Assembly (NCBI GenBank): GCA_036720245.1
Contig: DAIMNI010000002.1
Location: 1 to 64,000, forward strand
Origin: JAAZMA01 sp036720245
Lineage (GTDB): Bacteria > Bacillota > Clostridia > Tissierellales > Tepidimicrobiaceae
Reading direction: 5' to 3'
Length of the DNA: 64,000 bases
How positions within the stretch are numbered: position 1 is the stretch's first letter; every line of letters starts with the position of its first letter. A program made the position numbers and the translations under genes. The notes beneath the pieces are model-generated. The model worked only from the letters and a program-made list of their open reading frames with translations. It was not told where the DNA came from and did no database searches. This document shows, piece by piece, positions 28,067 through 37,251 of the stretch.

Positions 28067-28609
28067 CTATAATGCGGATATTTTAATGCTTCTTTCTATA
28101 TTTTCTAATTGTGCTTTTATACTTCCATCTAAGATTTTGTTGTCAATTTTTAAAACTACTCCCCCTAATATATTAGGGTCTATAGCGTTTTTCAAATTGA
28201 CATTTTTATTTAACTTTTCTCCCAGGGTTAGTTTTAACTTTTCCTGATGTTTTTCATTCATAGGTATTGCAGTTATAGCTACAATATTTATGATGTTTTC
28301 ATATTCATTAAATAAGTCGTTAAATTCATTGTTTATGTCAATTAAATATCTTTCTCTTCTTTTATCTATTATTATATAGAGAAAATTCAACATTTCTCCA
28401 CTTACACTTTTACCAAAAATATTATTTAATAAATCCTTTTTTTCATCCTTTGAAATTTTAGGATGAGCAAGGATAATTTCTATTTTTGGCTCTTTTTCTA
28501 AAACATCTTTTATAAGATTTAAATCCTTTTGAAATTCTTCTAGTTTATTTAATTCTGTGCCAGCTTCAAATAGGGCATTGGCATATCTATTAGCTATTAA
28601 TTTTGCCAT
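28067..28609 (-). CDS. atpH: F1 ATP synthase delta subunit
   Basis: A 180-residue stator subunit linking F1 to the b-subunit stalk. The N-terminal NRYANALFEAGTE and C-terminal LGGVVLKIDNKILDGSIKAQLENIERSI motifs are those of AtpH. It overlaps the end of atpF by 13 bases, implying translational coupling. Confidence 0.94.
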   Translation of the reverse strand: MAKLIANRYANALFEAGTELNKLEEFQKDLNLIKDVLEKEPKIEIILAHPKISKDEKKDLLNNIFGKSVSGEMLNFLYIIIDKRRERYLIDINNEFNDLFNEYENIINIVAITAIPMNEKHQEKLKLTLGEKLNKNVNLKNAIDPNILGGVVLKIDNKILDGSIKAQLENIERSIKISAL

Positions 28610-29109
28610 TTAGACTTACCTACCTCATCTACAAATTTATCAATTAAATCCTCTTGAGCGGCCAAGTTTAAATTTTCCCCTATAATTTTAGAGGCAATAA
28701 GTATGCCCATTTCTCCTGCTTCATTTTGTACTTCCATTAGGGCCTTTTCTTTTTCTACTTCTATTTCTCTTTTGGCCTTATCTAATATATTTTTGGCTTC
28801 CTCTTTAGCTTCTAATATTATATCTTCTCTTACTTCTTCGCCTCGTCTCTTGCCACTTTCTATAATGGCTTGAGATTCGCCTTTGGCTTCTTGAATTTGG
28901 ATTTCATATTGGGATTTTAATTGAATAGCTTCTTCTTTAGTCCTATGAGCTCCATCTATATTATTTTGAATATTTTCTTGTCTTTCATTTAAAGCTTTTG
29001 AAACTGGTTCATAAAGTAATTTCCTAAGTCCAAGGAATAATACTAAAAATGCTCCTAAGGTTAAGAGCATATTTATCCATTCTGGTATGACTCTTACATC
29101 TATTTCCAT
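28597..29109 (-). CDS. atpF: Fo ATP synthase b subunit
   Basis: A 170-residue stator stalk: one membrane helix (about 11-30) and a long charged coiled coil (about 35-150, many Glu/Lys/Ala heptads), as in other AtpF proteins. The membrane-proximal FLGLRKLLYEPVSKALNERQENI block is conserved. It overlaps atpH. Confidence 0.94.
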   Translation of the reverse strand: MEIDVRVIPEWINMLLTLGAFLVLFLGLRKLLYEPVSKALNERQENIQNNIDGAHRTKEEAIQLKSQYEIQIQEAKGESQAIIESGKRRGEEVREDIILEAKEEAKNILDKAKREIEVEKEKALMEVQNEAGEMGILIASKIIGENLNLAAQEDLIDKFVDEVGKSKWQN

Positions 29110-29140
29110 CTAAAAGCCTCCTTTTCCGTGAGGTAATGAG

Positions 29141-29160
29141 TAGGAGCCTATTGGCTCCTA
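29141..29160. other. Intercistronic hairpin between atpE and atpF
   Basis: TAGGAGCC and GGCTCCTA form an eight-base stem with a four-base loop just after the atpE stop. There is no T-run, so it is more likely an mRNA-stabilising or processing element that raises c-subunit yield than a terminator. Confidence 0.65.
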
Positions 29161-29161
29161 A

Positions 29162-29446
29162 TTACAATCCTAAATTTACATATGCTGTTAGTAATGGTCT
29201 AACAAATAGTAGTATTATAGCAATTATTAAACTATATATACCAGTTGTCTCAGCTACTGCTTGCCCTAGAAGCATAGTTCTAGTAATTTCTCCTGCTGCT
29301 TCTGGTTGTCTACCTACTGCCTCAGCACCTTTTCCTGCTGCATGACCTTGACCAATACCAGGCCCTAAACCTGCTATCATTGCAATACCTGCACCTATTG
29401 CTGAACACCCTAAAATAAAAGCTTCACTAGTTATACCTTGTAACAT
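29162..29446 (-). CDS. atpE: Fo ATP synthase c subunit, sodium-type ligand set
   Basis: A 94-residue hairpin of two membrane helices that makes the ion-driven ring. The ligand positions correspond, with an offset of one, to those of the Ilyobacter tartaricus Na+ ring: Gln33 (GIGQG), Val64, Glu66, Thr67, Thr68 and Tyr71 in GQAVAETTGIYSL. Proton-type rings usually lack the Gln and the Ser/Thr after the Glu. I infer Na+ coupling. This fits the Na+-pumping decarboxylase encoded at 4.4-7.9 kb. Confidence 0.95.
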   Translation of the reverse strand: MLQGITSEAFILGCSAIGAGIAMIAGLGPGIGQGHAAGKGAEAVGRQPEAAGEITRTMLLGQAVAETTGIYSLIIAIILLFVRPLLTAYVNLGL

Positions 29447-29476
29447 TTATTTTCCTCCTCCCAAATTTTAAAAAAA

Positions 29477-30148
29477 CTAATCTAAATTACCACCTATAAA
29501 TACCATGGTTAGCATGGTAAATATAAAACTTTGTAGCACTCCTGAAAACAAGTCAAAATAAGCATGAAATGGCGGTGCTATAATTGGGGCTAAATAGCCC
29601 ACAAAATTATAGAATAAAGTCATAATCAATACCCCTGACAATACATTTCCAAATAGACGGAAAGATAGGGATATTGGATTAGCCAATTCTCCTATAATAT
29701 TCAATGGGGTTAAAAGGGGTAAAGGTTCAGTAAATCCCTTTAAATATCCAGGAAGCCCACTGTTTTTTAAGCCATAGTATTGAGTTAAAGTGAAAGTGAT
29801 TAGTGCCAGTGTCAATGTTACACTATAATCTGATGTAGGCGGTGTAAACCCTATTAAACCTATTAGATTGGCACATAATATAAAAGTTAGTAGGGTAAGT
29901 ATAAAGGAACCAAATTCTAGATGGTTCTTTCCCATAGTATCTCCAACTATTTTATTTATCATCTCCACATACATTTCTATTACATTTAAAAATTTTGAAG
30001 GCTTTTCATTTACATTTGCATTCTTGACCTTTTTATTTATTACGGCTGCAAATATCAATAGTGCAATTACTATAATCCACACATTTACAATGGTATCTGG
30101 AATAGTAAAAGATTTGCTTCCTATCTTTACCAAAAACTCTATTGCCAA
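29477..30148 (-). CDS. atpB: Fo ATP synthase a subunit
   Basis: A 223-residue membrane subunit forming the ion half-channels next to the c-ring. The essential arginine is in ANPISLSFRLFGNVLSG; the last helices carry QSFIFTMLTMVFIGG. The likely start is TTG 30148, just downstream of GGAGGGAGG; the longer frame starting at 30169 would encode the ribosome site itself. Confidence 0.94.
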   Translation of the reverse strand: MAIEFLVKIGSKSFTIPDTIVNVWIIVIALLIFAAVINKKVKNANVNEKPSKFLNVIEMYVEMINKIVGDTMGKNHLEFGSFILTLLTFILCANLIGLIGFTPPTSDYSVTLTLALITFTLTQYYGLKNSGLPGYLKGFTEPLPLLTPLNIIGELANPISLSFRLFGNVLSGVLIMTLFYNFVGYLAPIIAPPFHAYFDLFSGVLQSFIFTMLTMVFIGGNLD

Positions 30149-30214
30149 GTTTTCCTCCCTCCTTTCCAAAATCCCTATTTAATAGTATAACAAATTTTTT
30201 AAGGCTAATTAAGT

Positions 30215-30598
30215 TTATTTAAATTTATTTGATAAATAATCCCAAATAGCTAGGGATATAATTGTAGTCTTTATTAATAATAATCCTATAGCAGTAGCAA
30301 GAAAACTTAAATAATCTGCTGTAGCTGCAATAATTAAAATTATAGCATAAATACTCATTCTAATAAAGTATTGTCTAACAGTATAATTATAGGCTCCATC
30401 TGGATTCATAAAGGCTGCTTTTTTCACCGACTTATCCATTAAAAGAAATGTGAGTATTCCAATTAAGGTGCCAAATATTAAACCAAGAATATATGGCTTT
30501 GGTTCTTTTGCGGCTATGAGAATTATACCCATAATTATTAAGGCTAAAATTAAGGTTTTTTTAATTATGATTTGTACAATATTCTCATCACCTAACAT
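30215..30598 (-). CDS. atpI: ATP synthase subunit I, c-ring assembly factor
   Basis: A 127-residue, four-helix membrane protein at the AtpI position directly before atpB. AtpI proteins help assemble the c-ring and, in some bacteria, bind Mg2+. Sequence conservation is low in this family, so the call relies on topology and position. ATG 30598 follows AAGGAG. Confidence 0.85.
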   Translation of the reverse strand: MLGDENIVQIIIKKTLILALIIMGIILIAAKEPKPYILGLIFGTLIGILTFLLMDKSVKKAAFMNPDGAYNYTVRQYFIRMSIYAIILIIAATADYLSFLATAIGLLLIKTTIISLAIWDYLSNKFK

Positions 30599-30626
30599 TT
30601 TTCCACTCCTTATGACTTCCTATGTA

Positions 30627-30839
30627 CTATTTTTTGTCAGTAAGTTTAAATAAATTCAAGAAACCCGCCCCTGCACCAATTATAATTAGTATTAGGGTAA
30701 ATACCCCATTTAATTCTAACTTTCTATCAATTAGTCCACCTAAATATACTCCAATTAAAATGGGAGTTATAATAGATAGCCCTATTTGCGTTATTAAAAC
30801 TAAATTTCGGTACATATTTTTGTCGTTTTTTTTGTTCAA
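30627..30839 (-). CDS. atpZ: AtpZ/AtpI-family small membrane protein
   Basis: A 70-residue protein with two membrane helices and the family motif GVYLGGLIDRKL between them, typical of AtpZ, encoded first in many clostridial atp operons. I chose TTG 30839, about eight bases after GGAGGT; the ATG at 30854 overlaps this ribosome site. AtpZ and AtpI together are reported to affect ion supply or assembly of Fo. Confidence 0.85.
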   Translation of the reverse strand: MNKKNDKNMYRNLVLITQIGLSIITPILIGVYLGGLIDRKLELNGVFTLILIIIGAGAGFLNLFKLTDKK

Positions 30840-30982
30840 AAAAATAACCTCCATATTAATGGATACTTAATTGCCTAAATATAAATATACATAATATTTC
30901 ACTAGATTGCAAATGTTTTATAATAGTTTATTTTTAGACAAGGTTTGAGGACTTATTTAGAATATATTTCCACATTGCTAGA

Positions 30983-31011
30983 AGTATAACATAGAAAATT
31001 GTCGAATACAA
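30983..31011 (-). promoter_or_regulatory. Sigma-A promoter of the atp operon
   Basis: On the minus strand TTGTAT (31011-31006) and TATACT (30988-30983) are separated by 17 bases. The leader to atpZ would be about 135 bases. The remaining part of 30840-31092 contains no gene. Confidence 0.55.
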
Positions 31012-31030
31012 GCATTATGTAAACAAAATA

Positions 31031-31065
31031 TTGGTGGCTTTTAGAATACTTCTAAAAGCCACCAA
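31031..31065 (-). terminator. Terminator after the yhf operon
   Basis: A perfect 16-base stem (31031-31046 and 31050-31065; GGTGGCTTTTAGAA and complement) with a three-base loop lies 28 bases after the yhfW stop. The minus-strand tail is TATTTTG, a weak T-run, but the stem is very stable. Confidence 0.8.
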
Positions 31066-31092
31066 TGTATTATATTGCTTAACAGATAATTT

Positions 31093-32301
31093 TTAATTCA
31101 TTTCTATTAAGTTCATAAAACTAGTTCCATTTTCCGTATTCTCCACTTGAAAATAATCTGAAATAGTTGCAGCTACATCTGAAAGGGTAGCTCTTTCTCC
31201 TAAATCTACTTTATTTAGTTTTTTACCATATACTAATAAAAATGTTTTTTCTCTAGTATGCTGACTAAATCCTATGGTTGGGTCATTCCCATGGTCTGCA
31301 GTAATGAACAATATATCTTCATCTTTCATTTTATTTATAATATACCCAATATACTTGTCTACAATCATTAATTTTTCTGCATATTTTTCCACATCCTGAG
31401 CATGTCCTGCCAAATCTGTTTCCTGTACTGTAGCCGCAATTATTCCATTTTTCATATATCCCATGGATTCTACTACAGACTTCATTACCTTTTCAGTATC
31501 TACTGCTGGAATTTTATTGGCCTTTTCACATTGGATTACATCCTGCATTTTGCCTATTAAACTCACTTCATAATTGTTCTTAGATAAAATGGTACTTATT
31601 TGTTTTTCTGGATCAATTCCATATCCTAAATGTCTACTTATATAACCCTTATTATATACTCCAGATTTCGGTGAATTAACTCCAGTTAATCCATCTTCCC
31701 TAGTTTCAATACTATTTAATATTTTCTCTATACTTACACCTTCTCCACCAAGGGCTATTACCCTATTGACTTTTACTACAGATCTTACTTTTTCTCCTAT
31801 ATCTAAAACCTTGTCAAAAGGAATATAATCTAATGGAGCTGTTATATTATATATTTGCCCATAATCCGTTTCTATATTATCTGCCACCACTACCAAATCA
31901 TCTACAAGTATATAGGGCTTATCTTCCTTAGGGAATTCTACCTTATGTCCACTCTCCCTTAATTTTTTTATAACATCTTCACGAAAATAGGAGAAGGGTT
32001 CCATTAGTGGTTTCTTTGGCTTTGTACCCATTATCTCCTGATGGCCTACAAAGCTATCAGCACCATGGTGTTCTAGATTTAATATTCCATAGCTTCCTAT
32101 ATTATCTACATTGCTCAATCTAGGATGTTTCAATATTTCATTAATACCTAGTTTTTCAAAACTAGGTATTTCTATTTTTTCTGCATTATCTAATAAATGT
32201 TTAAAAGTATTTGCCCCCATATCCTGAGGTCTTGTTTCTGGCACATCTTCCATACATCCTACACCTAAACTATCTACTACAATTACAATAGCCCGTTTCA
32301 T
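31093..32301 (-). CDS. yhfW: YhfW-like phosphopentomutase-family enzyme
   Basis: A 402-residue member of the alkaline phosphatase/phosphopentomutase superfamily. Asp9 in VVDSLGVG, the GANTFKHLLDN nucleophile region (about 29-39), and C-terminal ADHGNDPTIGFSQHTRE supply the two-metal site. It resembles DeoB, but it is not next to nucleoside genes: it ends a cluster in the order of E. coli yhfZYUTVSXW homologues. I therefore call it YhfW, acting on an unidentified phosphorylated intermediate. If the gene were a true deoB, deoxyribose metabolism genes would be expected nearby, and none are. Confidence 0.82.
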   Translation of the reverse strand: MKRAIVIVVDSLGVGCMEDVPETRPQDMGANTFKHLLDNAEKIEIPSFEKLGINEILKHPRLSNVDNIGSYGILNLEHHGADSFVGHQEIMGTKPKKPLMEPFSYFREDVIKKLRESGHKVEFPKEDKPYILVDDLVVVADNIETDYGQIYNITAPLDYIPFDKVLDIGEKVRSVVKVNRVIALGGEGVSIEKILNSIETREDGLTGVNSPKSGVYNKGYISRHLGYGIDPEKQISTILSKNNYEVSLIGKMQDVIQCEKANKIPAVDTEKVMKSVVESMGYMKNGIIAATVQETDLAGHAQDVEKYAEKLMIVDKYIGYIINKMKDEDILFITADHGNDPTIGFSQHTREKTFLLVYGKKLNKVDLGERATLSDVAATISDYFQVENTENGTSFMNLIEMN

Positions 32302-32311
32302 ATTTCCACCT

Positions 32312-33487
32312 CTATCTTAATCTATTACCTAAATTGTCATATATCCCAACTAATCTAGGATTTCCATTGTCAATTCCCTTTATCAATGCAACCTCTGATC
32401 TAGTTACAAATATTTGGGTTCTAAAGGCATATACCACTGTGTCTCCAATATTTACTTTTCTATTCTCCAATTCTAATCCCCCATAATAATCAATATTTGT
32501 TGGGGATATATCTATAGCTTTTAATATATTGTCCAATCCCTTTTCCAAATTAGGTCCTACTATAGCTTTTTTTATATTTCCTCGCCTATAATATCCTCCA
32601 CCATAGGCATAGGCCTCATTTCCATAAATATGGGATATTTCACTTATATATACCATCGCTGGAATTTCAGGCTGGTCTATATGAGCATTTATGGGAATTG
32701 TACCAGTAAAAGCATGGCCTGGTTCCCCATGGGTTCCACCTAGTTTTCTTATCATGGAAATAGTAGATACTGAATTGGCACTAGGAAAGTTAATTTGTTC
32801 CAAGTTTAAGCCTAAATGTTCTTCTAATATTTTGGCAGCATCCAATAAAGTTTTTACATTATGAGTTTCTACTACCTTTTTTTCCTGTGAATTATATAAC
32901 AAACACGGGAAAGAAGTAACCCCTACTATTTTCACTCCCTTGTATTCCATTATCTTTTTAGCTGATTCTATTAGTTCACTTTTCCTAAATCCTCCAGTCT
33001 GCCCTTCATATATTAAATCTTTATCATCTATAATCTTTAATATTATATCCTGGACCTTTCCCTGTTTCTCTGCTTCCTTAGAAATTTCTCTTGCCTTTTC
33101 TATAGTAAATACGGTAATTACCTCTGGATTAAGTTCTACTATTTCTTTTATCATATTAGAAGGAATTTGAACTAAATGCCCCACATTTCCTATTTTAATT
33201 CCATTTCTAGCCAAAACTAGGGCCTCCCAAGGATCTACTGCCACTGCCTTGTCAATGCCTACACTTGATATTAATTTAGCTACCTCCGGGTTTCTACCAA
33301 TTTGTTTAGTCATCATATATAGTTTTATATTGTTTTTATCTGCCTCTGCCTTTAATTTTTTCGCATTTTCTTCTATTCTATCTAAATCCAAAACATAAGT
33401 ATTTGGCCTAATTTTACCTTCCTGATGCAAACCCATAGCTACTTCTATTAATTCAATATTTCTTCTTATGCTTATATCTAAAAACAT
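32312..33487 (-). CDS. yhfX: YhfX-like fold-type III PLP enzyme (alanine racemase-like)
   Basis: A 391-residue protein whose TIM-barrel domain begins NTYVLDLDRIEENAKKL and has Lys61 in LYMMTKQIGRNP as the predicted PLP lysine. This block closely matches E. coli YhfX. The family includes amino acid racemases and D-threonine aldolase-like enzymes. The start is directly after the yhfS TAA (TAAATG), so the genes are coupled. The substrate is unknown; an amino acid or amino-sugar derivative is likely. Confidence 0.85.
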   Translation of the reverse strand: MFLDISIRRNIELIEVAMGLHQEGKIRPNTYVLDLDRIEENAKKLKAEADKNNIKLYMMTKQIGRNPEVAKLISSVGIDKAVAVDPWEALVLARNGIKIGNVGHLVQIPSNMIKEIVELNPEVITVFTIEKAREISKEAEKQGKVQDIILKIIDDKDLIYEGQTGGFRKSELIESAKKIMEYKGVKIVGVTSFPCLLYNSQEKKVVETHNVKTLLDAAKILEEHLGLNLEQINFPSANSVSTISMIRKLGGTHGEPGHAFTGTIPINAHIDQPEIPAMVYISEISHIYGNEAYAYGGGYYRRGNIKKAIVGPNLEKGLDNILKAIDISPTNIDYYGGLELENRKVNIGDTVVYAFRTQIFVTRSEVALIKGIDNGNPRLVGIYDNLGNRLR

Positions 33488-34591
33488 TTATTCACCCCAC
33501 TTTAATTCTGCATCTACTGCTTCTTTTAAAATTCTCATTATAGTATCCGCTCCTGCTCGCATAGGATTTATTCTAATCATATAGTCTTCTAATTTAGGAT
33601 TGGCTATTAGAAAGGTTCTCGATACTCTATAGAACATACTGGAGATTTCATATTTGGATTCTGAACCTATGGGATAGGGTGCAGCACCTAATTCATTTGC
33701 ATGTTTTAAAACTCCCTTGGCTATAGGGCTTTCAAATTCCACCAGTATTACTCTAGATTGGGCATTGGCTATAAATGCAGATTTTATCCCTATTATTTCT
33801 CCCCTATTAATTCTTTCTACAACTTCATCCCCTACTTCTTTTTGAATAGCCAACATAATTGGAGCATATACTAAAGACCTTAAGGCTTCCATAGCCTCAT
33901 GCCCTTGAACCTGGCTTCCTCCCGAATAATTGTCCTTATCTATAGCCTTTATGGTTTCTTTATCCCCTACTATACAGCCTATTCCCTCAGGACCTAATAG
34001 TTTAAATAATGAAAAGGCGGATATATCCCCGCCTAATTGTACCCCTATATTTTCTACTTTCATCACTACATAATTATCGTCTATTAGTATATATAAATTA
34101 GGATTTATACTTTTTAGTTTTTCAATGACTTCTTTTAAATTATAATTATCTTGTATATTTTGCCTAGAATGTTGCAATAAACAAAAATCCAAATTCCTAA
34201 TTTCTTTTTCATCTATACTACTTAAATCGTTAAAATCCATAAACACCTTTTTTAATCCCATAGAATCCATAATGCCTTTGGAAGTAGGATATATAGGAGC
34301 ATTGTGAATTAGAATTTTATCCCCAGAATTTAGTTTTGCATTCATTACATTTCTAATGGCACCTGTACCTGCCCCTCTCACCAATTTACAGGATTCTACA
34401 CTAAAAAAGTCTGCCAATACTTCTTCTACTTTTTTAGTATATCTAGGCTTACCTAGTCCAGGTACCACTCCATAATCCCCTGATTGTAAAAATTCATCTC
34501 CCCTAAAATGTCTCTGTATGGTATCTACTAATTTAAATTGTAATTCTTTTGCTTTTTCCATATCAATAGTTTCTATAGGATAAGTCTTCAT
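33488..34591 (-). CDS. yhfS: YhfS-like fold-type I PLP aminotransferase/lyase
   Basis: A 367-residue PLP enzyme. RGAGTGAIRNVM (about 72-83) is the phosphate-binding region, YILIDDNYVV (167-176) holds the pyridine-N aspartate, and Lys197 in SAFSLFKLLGPEGIG is the predicted Schiff-base lysine. It resembles E. coli YhfS, a distant relative of the Cys/Met-metabolism and class V enzymes. It lies between php and yhfX in a tightly packed operon. Transamination or beta/gamma elimination cannot be told apart from sequence. Confidence 0.85.
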   Translation of the reverse strand: MKTYPIETIDMEKAKELQFKLVDTIQRHFRGDEFLQSGDYGVVPGLGKPRYTKKVEEVLADFFSVESCKLVRGAGTGAIRNVMNAKLNSGDKILIHNAPIYPTSKGIMDSMGLKKVFMDFNDLSSIDEKEIRNLDFCLLQHSRQNIQDNYNLKEVIEKLKSINPNLYILIDDNYVVMKVENIGVQLGGDISAFSLFKLLGPEGIGCIVGDKETIKAIDKDNYSGGSQVQGHEAMEALRSLVYAPIMLAIQKEVGDEVVERINRGEIIGIKSAFIANAQSRVILVEFESPIAKGVLKHANELGAAPYPIGSESKYEISSMFYRVSRTFLIANPKLEDYMIRINPMRAGADTIMRILKEAVDAELKWGE

Positions 34592-34607
34592 TTTTTAATT
34601 CCTCCTA

Positions 34608-35504
34608 TTACTTTAATAATCTATTAGGATTATCAATAAAAAATTTATCTATTATTTCTAAACTGATACCAGAATTTATTAGACTTGGTACAAATACATC
34701 TGTTAAATAGGAATAACCTATGCCATTATATTTTTTTAAATGCGATTTTCTGGTTAAATCTAAGGACATTACAATTTGGTCTTCGTGTCCTCTTTTTACT
34801 AATTCTTTAATTAAATTTATTCTATTTTCATCAGATTGATAATTAATTTTGCCTATGGTATCAAAACCTAAATAACAGCCCTTGTCTGCTATTCTTAGAT
34901 GATAATCTAAATCACCATTTAGATCCGTATGGCCTATTAGTACTTTCTCTAAATTTACCCCATTATTGTTTAACATCTCTATTTGTTCCAAGCCCATTGT
35001 GCCTAAAGTAGTATGGGTAAAAACTGGTTTTCCAGTTTCGAGATGGGCTCTACTAATAATATTAAAAAGCCTTTTTTCTGTATCCTTAATCTCATTATAG
35101 CTAGTACCAATCTCTCCTAAAACATGAGCCCTTATATTAGTACCATCTATCCCCTTTTCAATATCTTTAATTAATATTTTTATTAATTCCCTATCACTAA
35201 AATTAAAATAGTGTTGTGGCAAAAAAGGTTCTTTATAAAATCCAGTACTGGCTATAATATTTAGTCCCGTTTTTTTAGAAACCTCTGCCATGGTCAAAAC
35301 ATCTCTTCCCATACCACGATTAGTTACTTCTACTATTGTATCTATGCCTCTTTCTTGAATTTCTTTTAATTCTAATATTACCTCGTCCACATCGTTATAA
35401 TTAGTGTCTGGGTCTTTTTTATGACTCGATAAATCCAAGGCAATATGTTCATGTATATAGGTTTTGCCAATACTATTTACATCTCCCATTATAGTTGTAA
35501 TCAT
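34608..35504 (-). CDS. php: Phosphotriesterase-homology protein (YhfV/Php)
   Basis: A 298-residue amidohydrolase-superfamily TIM barrel. The binuclear metal site can be followed completely: His18 and His20 (IHEH), bridging Glu131 (GEIGTS, where phosphotriesterase has a carbamylated Lys and E. coli PHP has Glu), His164 (FTHTTL), His192 (GHTD) and Asp249 (SLDLT). The fold hydrolyses esters, lactones or amides. E. coli PHP has no useful phosphotriesterase activity, so a lactone or phospho-lactone substrate is as likely. Operon position is between yhfT and yhfS. Confidence 0.88.
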   Translation of the reverse strand: MITTIMGDVNSIGKTYIHEHIALDLSSHKKDPDTNYNDVDEVILELKEIQERGIDTIVEVTNRGMGRDVLTMAEVSKKTGLNIIASTGFYKEPFLPQHYFNFSDRELIKILIKDIEKGIDGTNIRAHVLGEIGTSYNEIKDTEKRLFNIISRAHLETGKPVFTHTTLGTMGLEQIEMLNNNGVNLEKVLIGHTDLNGDLDYHLRIADKGCYLGFDTIGKINYQSDENRINLIKELVKRGHEDQIVMSLDLTRKSHLKKYNGIGYSYLTDVFVPSLINSGISLEIIDKFFIDNPNRLLK

Positions 35505-35537
35505 TTCTATTCTCCTATTTTCTATATTTATTTTAAT

Positions 35538-36848
35538 CTAATAGCACCCTATTAAATATAAAATATTTATAAATAAACCAAATGTAATAACTCCTATGGG
35601 TCCAATTGCTGTATTTGATAGAGACTTTTTTGAAATTTCATTTAAAAAATATAGTCCTAAAATCCAAATATATCCTATTGCGGGAACTATGGCATTGGCT
35701 GCTAATATACTACCTATTAATAGGGATAGGTCAATTACTTTTGACATGGAACTACGACTATTGTCTCCCATTTCTTTTATACCAGGTAATTTATCCATAA
35801 GCCCAGCTATTTTATCTAATGATAATATTTCTAATACCATTATTAATGCGCCCAAAACAAATGAGGCTATTAGGCCAATAGTACCTGTATTTATTAATAA
35901 TATAGCTGGTATATGAACTGCCTTAGTGCCTGCAGGAGAATATACCCCTGATATTATGGATGTGGTCATAACTAAGGGTATAAAACCTAAGGTACGAACA
36001 AATGCTACCATTGCAGCTTCAGAATACTGCCCATTAGCAGTTAATATTAAAGAAGCTGGCCCTTCAGCTATTATTAATAAATTTGTAGCCAAGGCGACAA
36101 TTCCTCCACTTATAGCTAGAATAACAATATTTTCTTTGATCTTTACAATATTATTTTTAAATGCTGCAAATGCTTCTTTTGAATTTTGTTCTCCCACATT
36201 ATTATTTTTTAATGCTATAAATAACATGGCCATTATACCAAATAACATGCTTATGGCATTGGGGTCCAATTCAATATATATAGAATTAAATGAAAAACCA
36301 CCAAATAAAGCAACTATTTGTTTTACTAAAATAGTTAATATTAGAACTATGCCACCTGTTTTTACTCCTGCCTGATAGCCTATTGCAATAGCAGGAAACA
36401 CAGAAAATGAACTGGCTATTATACTGCCTATTGTTTTAAATTCTTCAACAAAGGCCACTGGCATTCTAGATAATAAGTTTAAAATAAACTTCATACCAAA
36501 TAAGAGAAAAACTGCAAATAGCCCACCTATAATAGTAGCTAGCCATTTTCCTCTTTTATCATCTGGAAAATATATACCTATAATATCTGAGGTCAGCATA
36601 ATAGTATTGGATATCATAATGCCTCCTACAATTGATATTGGAATTCCAAACCCCAATATCAACCCAATGGAAATGGCAAAACTACCTGAAAACAATGATT
36701 TTCTATCCATATCTCCAGCTGTATATTGAGAAAATAGAGGTCGTATGCCATCATGAAAAACAGCAATGCCTTGATTTGACATATAGGCACCAAGTCCGCC
36801 TAATAATGCCATAGTAAGAACTGTAAGGATATTTGTTTCAAATAACAA
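35538..36848 (-). CDS. yhfT: YhfT-like membrane transporter
   Basis: A 436-residue polytopic membrane protein with about ten to twelve helices and glycine-rich MALLGGLGAYMSNQGIAVFHDGIRP at the N-terminus, similar to E. coli YhfT, a predicted transporter of unknown substrate. The start is TTG 36848 after GGGGGAG. It is the second transport system of the operon besides the peptide ABC importer, so it may export a product or import a different precursor. Confidence 0.82.
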   Translation of the reverse strand: MLFETNILTVLTMALLGGLGAYMSNQGIAVFHDGIRPLFSQYTAGDMDRKSLFSGSFAISIGLILGFGIPISIVGGIMISNTIMLTSDIIGIYFPDDKRGKWLATIIGGLFAVFLLFGMKFILNLLSRMPVAFVEEFKTIGSIIASSFSVFPAIAIGYQAGVKTGGIVLILTILVKQIVALFGGFSFNSIYIELDPNAISMLFGIMAMLFIALKNNNVGEQNSKEAFAAFKNNIVKIKENIVILAISGGIVALATNLLIIAEGPASLILTANGQYSEAAMVAFVRTLGFIPLVMTTSIISGVYSPAGTKAVHIPAILLINTGTIGLIASFVLGALIMVLEILSLDKIAGLMDKLPGIKEMGDNSRSSMSKVIDLSLLIGSILAANAIVPAIGYIWILGLYFLNEISKKSLSNTAIGPIGVITFGLFINILYLIGCY

Positions 36849-36860
36849 TTAATACTCCCC

Positions 36861-37223
36861 CTATTTCTTCAATATTTCATCCATCAGTATTGGTATAATT
36901 TTCTCTGCATCAGTGTTTACGAAACCAAATGCCTGTTTTCCGTCCTGTACAGCTTTTTTAATTTCCTCTTCACTAAGGGTCTTGCCAGGAATACTTATTG
37001 AAATAGATTTATCAGCACCTATTATGCCAATAGCCATAGCCAGGGCTCCACCCGAACCTGTGGCACAGGAGCCAAAATAATAATCTGCTTGTCCAGATTT
37101 TACTGCAATTGCCCCTTCTATATCAGTTTTTACAGTAGTTTCCACTTCGCCATTGCCATATTCATTAATAAGTTTTTCTATTTTCTGTTTATCCATTTGG
37201 CCACCGACTACAATTTTAATCAT
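36861..37223 (-). CDS. yhfU: YhfU-like protein (DUF2620)
   Basis: A 120-residue soluble protein with IKIVVGGQMDKQKIEK at the N-terminus and glycine-rich YYFGSCATGSGGALAMAIGIIG in the middle. It matches the YhfU/DUF2620 family, found only in yhf-type operons. No catalytic motif is recognised. It starts 28 bases after yhfY and is followed by yhfT 12 bases on. Confidence 0.8.
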   Translation of the reverse strand: MIKIVVGGQMDKQKIEKLINEYGNGEVETTVKTDIEGAIAVKSGQADYYFGSCATGSGGALAMAIGIIGADKSISISIPGKTLSEEEIKKAVQDGKQAFGFVNTDAEKIIPILMDEILKK

Positions 37224-37251
37224 ATAAATCCCTCCATTTCAATATTTCTAT

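Noticed and set aside
31093..32301. Housekeeping phosphopentomutase deoB
   Set aside because: The fold agrees, but all surrounding genes are yhf-type and there is no nucleoside phosphorylase or deoC; YhfW fits better.
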